Of a DNA stretch of 64,000 nt, positions 15,842 to 24,347 are shown piece by piece (position 1 is the first letter of the stretch; every line of letters starts with the position of its first letter). The position numbers and the translations under genes were made by a program. The notes under the pieces are model-generated. The model saw nothing but the letters and a program-made list of their open reading frames with translations, searched no databases and had not been told where the DNA came from. The DNA is taken from NCBI GenBank assembly GCA_903832055.1, contig CAILAC010000003.1, forward strand, positions 16,274-80,273. Reading direction: 5' to 3'. This DNA comes from an uncultured Acidobacteriota bacterium. GTDB lineage: Bacteria > Acidobacteriota > Terriglobia > Terriglobales > Acidobacteriaceae.

Positions 15842-16903
15842 TTATTGGCCGGCAATCAGGAAGGCGCGAACGCGGGATGACACGGCTGCTGCATCGCAAC
15901 TCATGATGAGATGCGCGCAGTCGCCGTGAGAAATATAGGTTGGCGCCCCCAATGCAGCGGCCCAATCAAGAGCCGGTTGGGGATTAACGAGGTGATCTTC
16001 GGCGCTGACGATGACAAGGAAGTGGGCAGCAGTGGCGCGGGCAGCTTCGGCAATGGTGCGGTTGCCGACTACGTCTTGATGCATGATCGCGCGAAGTTGC
16101 CAGAGTCGATCATTGGCATCGATTGACTGGGGCGCCTCAGCCTGCGCAATAAAGTCGGTGAACTTGTCGCGGGGCGTCGCGCGGTTCCTAAACTCTGGGC
16201 TGGTTACGACCAAGGTGCCGACCAGATTGGCGAGTTTGAGCGCAGGCTCAGTTGCGTAGTGGCCCTGTGCGTATTCGGGGTCAGTGGTGATGGTTTCGAC
16301 CTGGATCTGTTTTACGTGCAGATCATAGCTGGTAAGGCGTGGCGTTCCCAGGATGGGGACTGCAAGGTCGAAAAATTTGGGATAGAGAACGGACCAGACG
16401 AAAGTCTGTTCTCCCCCCATCGAGAGGCCGACTACCGCGCGCAGATGCTGCACATGCAGGACTTCAGTGAGTACTCGGTATTGAGCGCGGACGCTGTCCT
16501 GAGGGGTGAGGCTGGGAAAGTCCGTAGCGTGCTGACGGGGACTGTTCGAAGGCGACGATGAGATTCCGTTGCCGAAGGCGTCGATGGCGATGCCGAAGAA
16601 TCTGCTGGTGTCGACCAAGTGCTGGGGGGAGGAGCCATCGCCAAAAAGAGAGACAAGATCGGCGCTTGTCCCATAGAGCCAGGTGGGCATAAGCACAGCG
16701 TTGTCTCCGGCGGCATTGAGTTTGCCAAATGTTCGGTAGCCGACGCGGCAATCCTGAATCGTAAGACCGCTTTCGAGCTTGCATTGGCCCAGGTTGGCGA
16801 ATTGGAGCTGACCGGATTGAGCACCGGCACAGCACGTCGCCAGCAGGAAAAGGCAGGGTTGAGACAGGGCGCGAAGTCGACGCAGTGCGTCAGCCAAAAT
16901 CAT
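15842..16903 (-). CDS. secreted alpha/beta-hydrolase of the homoserine O-acetyltransferase (MetX-like) superfamily
   Basis: This 353-residue protein has a signal peptide (residues 1-28) and an alpha/beta-hydrolase fold with the elbow VVGLSMGGEQ (Ser161), an aspartate in SAEDHLV and the histidine in HGDCAHLIMS, a complete triad. The arrangement GNGISSSPSNS resembles MetX-like acyltransferases and hydrolases, but export to the periplasm argues against methionine synthesis. AGAGG lies 7 nt before the ATG. It heads the fucosidase operon, so it may deacylate glycans or other secreted substrates; this is inference. Confidence 0.75.
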   Translation of the reverse strand: MILADALRRLRALSQPCLFLLATCCAGAQSGQLQFANLGQCKLESGLTIQDCRVGYRTFGKLNAAGDNAVLMPTWLYGTSADLVSLFGDGSSPQHLVDTSRFFGIAIDAFGNGISSSPSNSPRQHATDFPSLTPQDSVRAQYRVLTEVLHVQHLRAVVGLSMGGEQTFVWSVLYPKFFDLAVPILGTPRLTSYDLHVKQIQVETITTDPEYAQGHYATEPALKLANLVGTLVVTSPEFRNRATPRDKFTDFIAQAEAPQSIDANDRLWQLRAIMHQDVVGNRTIAEAARATAAHFLVIVSAEDHLVNPQPALDWAAALGAPTYISHGDCAHLIMSCDAAAVSSRVRAFLIAGQ

Positions 16904-17027
16904 GGAGTTTCCTCTGTGGGCCTTTATACATGGAATGCCGGAGTTCTTCCCAATAAGCCGTCACTGAAAGGGAATTTTTCTGGCTGTTGGTCAGTGAGAA
17001 CAACAAAAAGTTTTCCACAGGACCGCT

Positions 17028-17043
17028 AACTAATCCTTTAGTT
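17028..17043. promoter_or_regulatory. candidate BlaI-type operator upstream of the blaI-M56 operon
   Basis: A 16-base inverted repeat AACTAA-TCCT-TTAGTT lies 48 bases before the BlaI start and touches a possible -35 TTGATA (17042). Known BlaI/MecI operators are similar-length dyads. Autoregulation is inferred. Confidence 0.5.
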
Positions 17044-17090
17044 GATAGTCTATGGTGCGTAGGGAATAGACCACAAGGAGCAAACGCCGA

Positions 17091-17507
17091 ATGCCGCCAA
17101 AGAAATCAATCACGTTGACAGAAGCCGAGCTCAGGCTGATGAAGCTGCTCTGGCTGCGTGGTGAATCGGCGGTTGGCGACCTGGTGTCTGCCATGCCGGA
17201 GGGCGAAACACTGGCGTACAACTCGGTGTTGACGACGATCCGGATTCTGGAGCAAAAGGGCTACGTGGAGCACCGTCAGGAGGGCCGGGCATTTGTCTAC
17301 TGGCCCTGCGTGGCGGAGCATGAGGCAAGCCGGTCAGAAGTGCGACATGTGCTGAGCCGGTTCTTTGGTAATTCGCGGGAACGGTTGCTGCTCTCACTGC
17401 TGGGGGATGAAGAGATTTCTGCTGAGGAATTGCAGCGGCTCAAGGACGCCATCCAAAGTGCAGGCGAGGATGATGTCGTGGAGAGCGGAAAGGAAATCCA
17501 GGCGTGA
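17091..17507 (+). CDS. BlaI/MecI/CopY-family transcriptional repressor
   Basis: A 138-residue winged-helix repressor. LTEAELRLMKLLWLRGES and TIRILEQKGYVEHRQEGRAF match the BlaI HTH and wing, and the C-terminal helices (LSRFFGNSRERLLLSLL) form the dimerisation and cleavage region. The AAGGAG site lies 10 nt before the ATG. It overlaps the M56 peptidase gene by four bases, the classical repressor/sensor-protease pair. In acidobacteria such pairs are common and need not concern beta-lactams. Confidence 0.9.
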   Translation: MPPKKSITLTEAELRLMKLLWLRGESAVGDLVSAMPEGETLAYNSVLTTIRILEQKGYVEHRQEGRAFVYWPCVAEHEASRSEVRHVLSRFFGNSRERLLLSLLGDEEISAEELQRLKDAIQSAGEDDVVESGKEIQA

Positions 17508-19000
17508 TTGTGAACTGGAATTTCGACGACATTGCGCAGATGGTCCTGAGCGTTGGAGATCCTCTTCAGGCCTTTTCAAAAGCCGCCGCGCCAGTTCTTG
17601 TGACCTCGTTATGGCAGGGCGGTCTTGTTGCACTCTGCCTCGCCGTGTGCCTGCGGCTCACGCCTCGTACGGCGGCCTCCCTGCGTTTCGCCTTGTGGGC
17701 AATGGCCTTTGTGCTTCTAGTTGCGCTGGGGTTCCTGCCAGGATTGATGCACTTGACCGGTCTGCGGAATGTTCACGAGTCTTCGGGTTTGGAGTCTGCC
17801 GCAGCTGCTGTCGGTAACAAGCCCTGGCTTGAATTTGATATTCGATGGAGCGTTGTGCTGGTAGGGCTGTGGGCTTCGGCTTCAGTTTACCGGGCTGCCG
17901 ATCTCCTCTTTCATGGCTGGATTCTGAGGAAGCTCTGGAAGACTGCACGACCGGTCGCAGATGAGAGTTGCAATGCAGTCGCTTCACTGTGCGCGGAGAC
18001 CAGAAGAGCGCAACTGTGCATGACAGACGAGATTGAGCGACCAAGCGTGATTGGGTTCCTGGCTCCCCGAGTATTGATTCCGTCCTGGCTCATGGAGCGG
18101 CTGACGCCCGTGGAACTCGAGCAAGTCGTGCTCCATGAAACGGAGCATCTGCGCCGGGGAGACGACTGGACAAATCTGTTCCAAAAGCTGGCCCTGGTGG
18201 TTTTCCCGCTCAATCCGGCATTGATTTGGATGGACCGAAAGCTCTGCCTGGAGCGTGAGATGGCCTGTGACGAAGGCGTAGTCGCACGAACCCGTGCTCC
18301 GAGGGCCTATGCTGCATGCCTGACACGGCTGGCAGAGAGAGGCGTTGAGCGAAGAGCGGGGAGATTCGCGCGCGTTGCCCTGTCTCTGGGTGCCTGGCAA
18401 CGCCGCCCTGAGTTGGTGGAGCGAATTCATAGCATTCTGCGCGGAAAAACTGTACTTGGCCCATGGATTCGAAACGGCATCATGGCGGTGGCTGGATGCG
18501 GTCTGATCGTGGGATCGGTGGAGCTGGCGCGATGCCCCCAGCTTGTTTCATTTGAGCGAAATACTCACACCATAGCGACGTCGGCTGCGGTGACTGGGAC
18601 TCAACAACAGGTTGAAGTTGCATCGTTGCATCGTTCGGAGCTGAAACCCGTTTCCGCGCGGAATTCGGCTAATCCGCAACATCGACCCAACGTGCAGGTC
18701 CGGACAAACGGACGCGAAGTCGAACCAGTTGTAGAGGCTTCACAGGGTGGGTACTTCACTCAACTGTCAGCGGCTCAAACACTCAACAGCGAGGATGATG
18801 GAGCAGGCGCGACAAGCTGGATTGTGCTGACTTCTGCGGAGCAGCCGTCGATGGCTGATGTTTACAGCGACTACAGTAACGAAACCGAATTTCAGGAGAG
18901 AAGGACGCGCCTGTTGCTGCGCGTTTCGCCTCAGGGCCAGGTTTATCCCGCGCTCGCCGCCGTGCCAACGCGCACAGGCTGGCTCATCATCAAACTTTAA
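17504..19000 (+). CDS. M56-family membrane metalloprotease (BlaR1-like, no penicillin-binding sensor)
   Basis: A 498-residue membrane protein with several N-terminal helices and the zinc motif HETEH (H211, E212, H215) in VVLHETEHLRRGDDW, followed by LEREMACDEGVV with further conserved residues. BlaR1 homologues cleave their BlaI partner upon signal. A hydrophobic helix near 310-330 leads into a roughly 170-residue extracytoplasmic tail with no SxxK/KTG penicillin-sensor motifs, so the stimulus differs from classical BlaR1. The start is GTG overlapping the blaI stop (GTGA). An HtrA protease follows after 30 bases, hinting at envelope-stress response. Confidence 0.85.
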   Translation: MIVNWNFDDIAQMVLSVGDPLQAFSKAAAPVLVTSLWQGGLVALCLAVCLRLTPRTAASLRFALWAMAFVLLVALGFLPGLMHLTGLRNVHESSGLESAAAAVGNKPWLEFDIRWSVVLVGLWASASVYRAADLLFHGWILRKLWKTARPVADESCNAVASLCAETRRAQLCMTDEIERPSVIGFLAPRVLIPSWLMERLTPVELEQVVLHETEHLRRGDDWTNLFQKLALVVFPLNPALIWMDRKLCLEREMACDEGVVARTRAPRAYAACLTRLAERGVERRAGRFARVALSLGAWQRRPELVERIHSILRGKTVLGPWIRNGIMAVAGCGLIVGSVELARCPQLVSFERNTHTIATSAAVTGTQQQVEVASLHRSELKPVSARNSANPQHRPNVQVRTNGREVEPVVEASQGGYFTQLSAAQTLNSEDDGAGATSWIVLTSAEQPSMADVYSDYSNETEFQERRTRLLLRVSPQGQVYPALAAVPTRTGWLIIKL

Positions 19001-19030
19001 CCATCAATCCAATTCAAAGGCGAGGTAATT

Positions 19031-20593
19031 ATGACCGTTGCAACTAATTCATTAGTCGTTAAGTTCAAGAAATTCTCTGTTCCTGCTGCAGGTGCTGCAG
19101 CCATGCTTTTGGCAGTTTGCTTTGCGCTTGGGCGCACGACAGTGCATGCTGCAAGTGCTGCTTCACCACTCGATGACAGCAGTGTTTCGTCCTTGGTGGC
19201 GCTTGATAGCGCTGTCGAATCGGTGGCGGCGAAGGTCACTCCAGCAGTCGTCAATGTTTCGGTCACATCACGGGGTTCCTCTGAACAGGCCATGACGGAA
19301 GACGGTCAGGAGTTCGGCATTGCCCCGGGCGCCATACCGCCGGGCTTTGAGAGATTCTTTGGCCCTCAAGGGCCGAAGGGTCAGCGCATGCAGCCCCAAC
19401 AGCGAGTGGAACACGGCATTGGCAGCGGAATCATCATCTCTCCAGACGGCTACATCGTCACTAACAATCACGTGGTCGACGGAGCGGTGCAGATGCGGGT
19501 GACACTGAATGACCGCCGCGTACTTCCTGCCAAGCTGATTGGCGTAGACAAGTTGACCGACCTCGCGGTCATCAAGATTGACGCGAAGGATCTGCCCAGC
19601 ATCGCCTGGGGCGACTCGACGAAGTTGCATCCGGGGCAGACGGTTCTGGCCTTTGGCAGCCCGTTTGGATACTTCCAGTTCTCGGTAACCAGAGGCATTG
19701 TGAGCGCACTGAACCGGCCCAACCCCTATACGGATGACCCGCGCAAGCCCGGAGCCTATATCCAAACCGATGCGGCGATCAATCAGGGCAACTCCGGCGG
19801 GCCGCTGGTGAATGCGCACGGTGAATTGGTGGGTATCAATACATTCATCATTTCAAACAGCGGTTCGTTCGCTGGCGCGGGCTTTGCTATCCCATCGCAG
19901 ATTGTGAAGGCAACGGTCGACGCACTCATCAAGGATGGCGCAGTGCATCATGGCTACCTCGGCATTGCCATGAACGATGTCACTCCAGACAATGCAGGGT
20001 TCTTCAATCTTCCAGATGCCTCTGGAGCGATTATCAGTCAGGTCACGCCTGAATCGCCTGCTGGCCGTGCGGGATTGAAGAGCGGCGATGTGTTGCGCGC
20101 TTTGAACGGAAACAAGATCGTCAATGGCAGCGCGTTGCAGGTAGCCGTCAGTCAGATTTCACCCGGCAACACGATTGCACTCGGAGTACTGCGCGACGGC
20201 AAGGATGAGACAATCAAAGTGAAAGTGGGCGAGTTCCACGCCGACGCTGAGGTTGCTGAGAACGCTGACTCCCCATCAAAGAAAGGAGGACGCATCGGCG
20301 TGGCTGTCAATGACCTGACGCCGGAGTTACGCGATCAACTGAACGTGCCAACGCAGGTGAACGGTGCCGCAATTGAAAGCGTCAAGCCAGCAAGTCCGGC
20401 TGAGGATGCTGGGCTTGCTCCGGGCGATGTCATTCTTGAGGTCAATCGTCATCCTGTAGCCAGCGCCGAGAAGTTTGTGAGCGAAGTCCACTCGACGCCA
20501 GCCGGAAAGGACATTTTGTTGCTGGTCTGGTCGCATGGCAACTCCACCTATCGAGTAGTACATACCGACCAGAGCAGCCAAAGCGGGCTGTAA
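19031..20593 (+). CDS. periplasmic serine protease HtrA/Deg family
   Basis: This 520-residue protein has an N-terminal signal or anchor (about 12-40), a trypsin-like domain with triad H147 (NNHVVDG), D177 (LTDLAVIK) and S255 (GNSGGP), and two PDZ domains (about 310-400 and 420-505, with HHGYLGIAM and RIGVAVNDL). It degrades or refolds damaged envelope proteins. A GAGG site precedes the ATG. The gene lies 30 bases after the M56 peptidase and ends in a strong terminator, which suggests one BlaI-controlled unit. Confidence 0.92.
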   Translation: MTVATNSLVVKFKKFSVPAAGAAAMLLAVCFALGRTTVHAASAASPLDDSSVSSLVALDSAVESVAAKVTPAVVNVSVTSRGSSEQAMTEDGQEFGIAPGAIPPGFERFFGPQGPKGQRMQPQQRVEHGIGSGIIISPDGYIVTNNHVVDGAVQMRVTLNDRRVLPAKLIGVDKLTDLAVIKIDAKDLPSIAWGDSTKLHPGQTVLAFGSPFGYFQFSVTRGIVSALNRPNPYTDDPRKPGAYIQTDAAINQGNSGGPLVNAHGELVGINTFIISNSGSFAGAGFAIPSQIVKATVDALIKDGAVHHGYLGIAMNDVTPDNAGFFNLPDASGAIISQVTPESPAGRAGLKSGDVLRALNGNKIVNGSALQVAVSQISPGNTIALGVLRDGKDETIKVKVGEFHADAEVAENADSPSKKGGRIGVAVNDLTPELRDQLNVPTQVNGAAIESVKPASPAEDAGLAPGDVILEVNRHPVASAEKFVSEVHSTPAGKDILLLVWSHGNSTYRVVHTDQSSQSGL

Positions 20594-20613
20594 GACCACA
20601 AATGTTGATGGGC

Positions 20614-20654
20614 GGCCGCTGGTTCATGCAAGGTTCCAGCGGCCTTTTCTTTTT
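20614..20654 (+). terminator. rho-independent terminator after htrA-like gene
   Basis: A perfect 9-bp stem GGCCGCTGG/CCAGCGGCC with a 13-nt loop is followed by TTTTCTTTTT. It separates the protease unit from the ubiquitin-like operon. Confidence 0.9.
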
Positions 20655-20953
20655 ACTCGCGCTGAGAATGGAATAAGTCCGGTCAGAGCCAGTCTCGAGA
20701 AATGGGCACTTGAATTTCCAGCGAATGACTCGAGCGGGCTGGGACATTTCATGGCTACAGTGTTGCGTGTGGGCGTGCGCTGTTAATGGACAGTGGTATT
20801 CTTTTCGCTTAGAGCGGCCAGACATGCATTCTGGGTATTACACATCTGCGGAAACCGGAAGACAGGCTTATTGCCTTGCCTCGTCTACCGTTATCCACTA
20901 TCATCGCGAAAATCTGCTTTCACCCAAATTCATTTCCGGCGAGTCTTATCCTG
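20655..20953. other. leader region before the ubiquitin-like conjugation operon
   Basis: These 299 bases hold no convincing gene. The promoter of the operon must lie here, but I see no clear -35/-10 pair. Open frames in the region have no recognisable domain and no codon bias. Confidence 0.3.
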
Positions 20954-22033
20954 ATGACAATTGAGAAGGTTGTAGTCAGCGCCGAAGAAGTCGGTGAAAT
21001 CAAAGCCATCCCAGACGCGCCCCCGACATCATCATCGTTCGGAAAACTTCCCCCGCCCGTTCCGTGGTGGGCAAAGGTTGGCTTGTCGGGGTTGGTTCTC
21101 GTTCTGCCTGTGCTCTGCATCGTCACGATCATCCTGAGAATTGCTTTTCGGTCAGAGACACCACGCGTTAAGTACGCATGGGTATCTTTTTTATCGACAT
21201 TGCTGGTAATCAGCGGCTTTCTGACGGTGGGTGCTGCCGTGGTTATGTTCTCTTTTGTGCCCATCCCAGCGATGGTGAATACCGGGCTACCTGAACTTGA
21301 CGAGCGTCTTCAGTTCCCTTCTCTTCCCTCCACTACTGACCTGACGAGCGCAGATATTTCAGCCAAATTCAAACCGCTGGTGATCGTTGTCTCACCGGTT
21401 GCGCGGTTATGGAACCACCAGGAAGTTGCGTCGAACGCTTTCGGTGCGGGAGTCCTGCTCGAAGCAGACAAAGATGGATATTTGTTCGCGACGGCGAATC
21501 ATGTGACCAACGGCGAAAGACTGGGTTCAGATGCGACACCTGAGCATGCCATGGTGGCCACGGCTACCGGCATGTGGGCGTCTGCCGATGTCGTGGCGCA
21601 AGCGCCAAATCTTGACCTGGCATTGCTGTGGATTCCCCGAAACTCCAAAGGAGCCAATTTCGTGCAGCCAGTCGGGACTGCTCACGATGGCGCGGATATC
21701 TTTGTCATCGGGCATCCTGAGGGGTTGCGGTATACCCTGAGCACGGGCATTGTTTCAGGATTGCGCGATCAGTCGATTCAGATTTCCGCAGCGGTCAGCC
21801 CTGGCAACAGCGGCGGTCCGGTGTACGATAACCGGGGAAATCTGGTGGGCATTGTCAGTTCAAAATTTGACCACAACCGCGACTCTAACGCTGAAAACCT
21901 GAGCTTTGCAGCCAAGGCTGACTCATTTTTACAGCCAGCAAACTGGGTCTTTCACGCCAACGGCAAGGAGCGGTTTGACCGCTATATTCAAGCCGCTGCA
22001 TCCAGCAATAGCGGTAAACTATCCACCAAATAA
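20954..22033 (+). CDS. membrane-anchored trypsin-like serine protease, first gene of Ub-like operon
   Basis: From the ATG at 20954 the protein has 359 residues: a cytoplasmic tail of about 35 residues, two transmembrane helices (about 38-62 and 74-98), and a trypsin-like S1C domain with H183 (TANHVTNG), D221 (NLDLALLW) and S286 (GNSGGPVYD). There is no PDZ domain. An upstream extension to 20876 is possible but adds non-family residues. The ubiquitin-like gene begins 21 bases later. Its role may be processing or effector proteolysis linked to the conjugation system; known homologous neighbourhoods contain peptidases, but the substrate is unknown. Confidence 0.85.
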   Translation: MTIEKVVVSAEEVGEIKAIPDAPPTSSSFGKLPPPVPWWAKVGLSGLVLVLPVLCIVTIILRIAFRSETPRVKYAWVSFLSTLLVISGFLTVGAAVVMFSFVPIPAMVNTGLPELDERLQFPSLPSTTDLTSADISAKFKPLVIVVSPVARLWNHQEVASNAFGAGVLLEADKDGYLFATANHVTNGERLGSDATPEHAMVATATGMWASADVVAQAPNLDLALLWIPRNSKGANFVQPVGTAHDGADIFVIGHPEGLRYTLSTGIVSGLRDQSIQISAAVSPGNSGGPVYDNRGNLVGIVSSKFDHNRDSNAENLSFAAKADSFLQPANWVFHANGKERFDRYIQAAASSNSGKLSTK

Positions 22034-22054
22034 GCTGATTCACAGGATTGATTC

Positions 22055-22324
22055 ATGGCCTACATCAACGTAACCGTGTATGACTCGACGGAGAACAAGC
22101 GCGTTCCGGCGGAGTTGCCGGATGACGCACCGTGCAACAAGATTGTCGCCGTTCTCGTACAGAAGCTTCAGTTGCCAGTGAATGGGCCGGATGGCGCGCC
22201 CTTGAGCTACAAGTTCCACCATAAGAACTCGGGCCGGCAGATTCAAGACGCGCAAACACTGTCCGACGCCAACGTGAAGGATGGCGACATCTTGCGGCTG
22301 CAACCGGAAATTACAGCAGGATAA
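22055..22324 (+). CDS. YukD/EsaB-type ubiquitin-like protein
   Basis: An 89-residue beta-grasp protein. The pattern INVTVYDST, VPAELPDDAP, LSYKFHHKNSGRQI and LRLQPEITAG matches YukD/EsaB, the ubiquitin-like family known from type VII secretion. The C-terminus is exposed and ends in a single glycine (ITAG) with no processing tail, so it could be adenylated directly by the E1 encoded 2 bases downstream. YukD of Bacillus lacks such a tail. Eight lysines and the absence of a WXG100 or EssC gene nearby favour a conjugation role; this is inference from gene context. Confidence 0.85.
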   Translation: MAYINVTVYDSTENKRVPAELPDDAPCNKIVAVLVQKLQLPVNGPDGAPLSYKFHHKNSGRQIQDAQTLSDANVKDGDILRLQPEITAG

Positions 22325-22326
22325 CC

Positions 22327-23544
22327 ATGTTGCCCGAGACCATCCACGTCGATGCGACCGCAGAAGACGACCGCTATAGTCGCTTCCGCCTGATCCCCTG
22401 GTGGGACCAGGAGAAGATTCGCGCCGCGCGAGTGCTGGTGATTGGTGCAGGAGCGCTGGGCAACGAAATTCTCAAAAACCTCGCGTTGCTGGGATTCCTC
22501 AATATCGTCGTGGTCGATCTGGACCACATTGAGCTTTCGAATCTCTCCCGCGCCATCCTCTTTCGCCCCAGCGATGTGGGACGATCCAAAGCGGAAGCCG
22601 TAGTCAGCGCTTATCGTGAACTACTACCTGAAGCCACAGTTCAGGCGCTGACCGCCAATGTCATGCAGGATTGTGGTCTCGGGCTTTTTGCTTGGGCAGA
22701 CATCATCATCGCCGGCCTCGATAATCGCGAGGCCCGCCTGTGGATCAACCGGGCCGCATGGAAGACAAACCGTCCCTGGATCGACGGCGCTATCGAGGGT
22801 ATCAACGGAGTCGCGCGGGTGTTCATGCCCGGACAGGCACCATGCTATGAGTGCACGCTGGGCGCAACCGACTGGGCCATTCTGGAGAGGCGCATGTCGT
22901 GTAACCTGCTCCTGCATGAGGCCAATCCGCAGGGGCGCGTCCCGACAACTCCCACGATCTCATCGATTATCGGCGGCATTCAGGCGCAGGAGGCCGTCAA
23001 GGCACTGCATGGATTGCCGACGCTGGCCAGCAAGGGGTTTGTCTTTGAAGGGCTGCTGCATTCCTCCTATGTCGTTGAATACACTGAGAATCCAGATTGC
23101 ATGAGCCACTATGTGCTTGAGAATGTCGTGCAGCTTCCGCAGGCTTCGAGCGAAGTGACGCTTGCGCAACTGCTCGAACGCGCAAGCGTTGACCTGGGAA
23201 CTGCGGATGTAGTGCTTGAGTTTAGTCGCGACATCATTCACAAGCTTGTATGCCCGGCTTGCGGTGCAGAAGAAGAATGCTTTGTCCCCGTCGGTGCCCT
23301 GCGCTACCAGCAAGGAATTTGCCCGCGCGATGGACGCATGCGCGTAGTTCAGACGCTCTCAGGGTTCCGTCCTGGCAACGATGCCGCTCCTGAACTCGGC
23401 TCGCGGCACCTGAGTGATCTGGGACTGCCGTCGTATGACATATTCACCGCGCGCGCTGGAGAAGTTGAAATCTCGTACTGCATGGCTGGAGATGCGTCGG
23501 CTGTTATAGGACCGCTGGCTGCGGCCTCTGAGGTCTCGCAATGA
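22327..23544 (+). CDS. E1-like ubiquitin-activating enzyme (ThiF/MoeB/HesA fold)
   Basis: A 405-residue protein with a Rossmann adenylation domain: nucleotide loop GAGALGNE (G40-G45), acidic residues in VVVDLDHIELSNLSR, and the arginine in ILFRPSDVGRSKAE. Zinc ligands are C173/C176 (CYEC) and C309/C312 (CPAC). C192 in RRMSCNLL, placed before VPTTPTISSIIGG, occupies the position of the catalytic cysteine that forms a thioester in ThiF/MoeB/E1. The extra ~100 C-terminal residues after the zinc pair could present the E2, as a ubiquitin-fold domain does. It overlaps the JAB gene by four bases. Confidence 0.92.
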   Translation: MLPETIHVDATAEDDRYSRFRLIPWWDQEKIRAARVLVIGAGALGNEILKNLALLGFLNIVVVDLDHIELSNLSRAILFRPSDVGRSKAEAVVSAYRELLPEATVQALTANVMQDCGLGLFAWADIIIAGLDNREARLWINRAAWKTNRPWIDGAIEGINGVARVFMPGQAPCYECTLGATDWAILERRMSCNLLLHEANPQGRVPTTPTISSIIGGIQAQEAVKALHGLPTLASKGFVFEGLLHSSYVVEYTENPDCMSHYVLENVVQLPQASSEVTLAQLLERASVDLGTADVVLEFSRDIIHKLVCPACGAEEECFVPVGALRYQQGICPRDGRMRVVQTLSGFRPGNDAAPELGSRHLSDLGLPSYDIFTARAGEVEISYCMAGDASAVIGPLAAASEVSQ

Positions 23545-24347
23545 GCAAGAAGCCCAATTCCAAGCCGGGAGCTGGACCGCGGCTCCACTTTGATAACGAA
23601 GTGGCGCGGTGCATTCGTCAGCATGCCCGCGCTCACATGAAGACCGAAGTCTGCGGCGTCCTCATCGGCGAAAACGTCAACGGCGTCGTCGAAGTACGGG
23701 CATCCATCGAAGCCTCCAATGCGGCTCAGGCCGGCACACACGTGACATTCACTCAGGATGCCTGGGAGACAATTTATCGCGTCAAAGATGAAAACTATCC
23801 TGATGACCGAATTGTCGGCTGGTATCACTCCCACCCAGGCTTTGGTGTCTTCCTCTCTGAGCACGACACATTCATCCAGCGAAACTTCTTCTCTTCTCCT
23901 GACCAGGTGGCCTGGGTCTACGATCCCCACACAGATGAGGAAGGCTGCTTTGGCTGGATCGACGGCGAGATTCATCGCATACCGTCCTACATAATTTTGG
24001 ACAATAACGGCGACGGAGTCGAGCGGACTCCGAAGAGTTCTGAGAATTCCCGGCCGGATATAGACGACGAATCGCAGATGAAATACGGAGATCAGAGCCG
24101 CGAAAGACCTCCTGCGCGGTGGCTGCAATGGACTTTCTACGCACTCTCGTATCTTTCGATGCTCTTGCTGGGCTTCATGGTGGCATATTTGCTTTTTCCC
24201 AGGCTGGTTGCGATCCCGGTTGACCCAGTCACAGGGGAACCTTTGCTTCGTCTACCCAGTGCGCGGCCTGCAATCACGGCTCCGCCGCCAACTTCATCGC
24301 AGACGGTAAATCCACCACCCGCAGACAAGCAAGGGAGTACCAAATGA
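23541..24347 (+). CDS. JAB/JAMM-domain isopeptidase with C-terminal membrane anchor (deubiquitinase-like)
   Basis: This 268-residue protein has a JAMM metalloprotease domain (about 15-165) with the complete motif: E36 in TEVCGVLIGE, H96 and H98 in YHSHPGFG, and D109 in SEHD. A single transmembrane helix lies at about 195-220 (YLSMLLLGFMVAYLLF), followed by a proline-rich tail. In eukaryotes and bacteria this family removes ubiquitin-like proteins from targets or trims precursors. Since the Ubl has no tail, deconjugation is the likely activity. Four-base overlaps on both sides tie it to the E1 and FHA genes. Confidence 0.92.
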   Translation: MSKKPNSKPGAGPRLHFDNEVARCIRQHARAHMKTEVCGVLIGENVNGVVEVRASIEASNAAQAGTHVTFTQDAWETIYRVKDENYPDDRIVGWYHSHPGFGVFLSEHDTFIQRNFFSSPDQVAWVYDPHTDEEGCFGWIDGEIHRIPSYIILDNNGDGVERTPKSSENSRPDIDDESQMKYGDQSRERPPARWLQWTFYALSYLSMLLLGFMVAYLLFPRLVAIPVDPVTGEPLLRLPSARPAITAPPPTSSQTVNPPPADKQGSTK

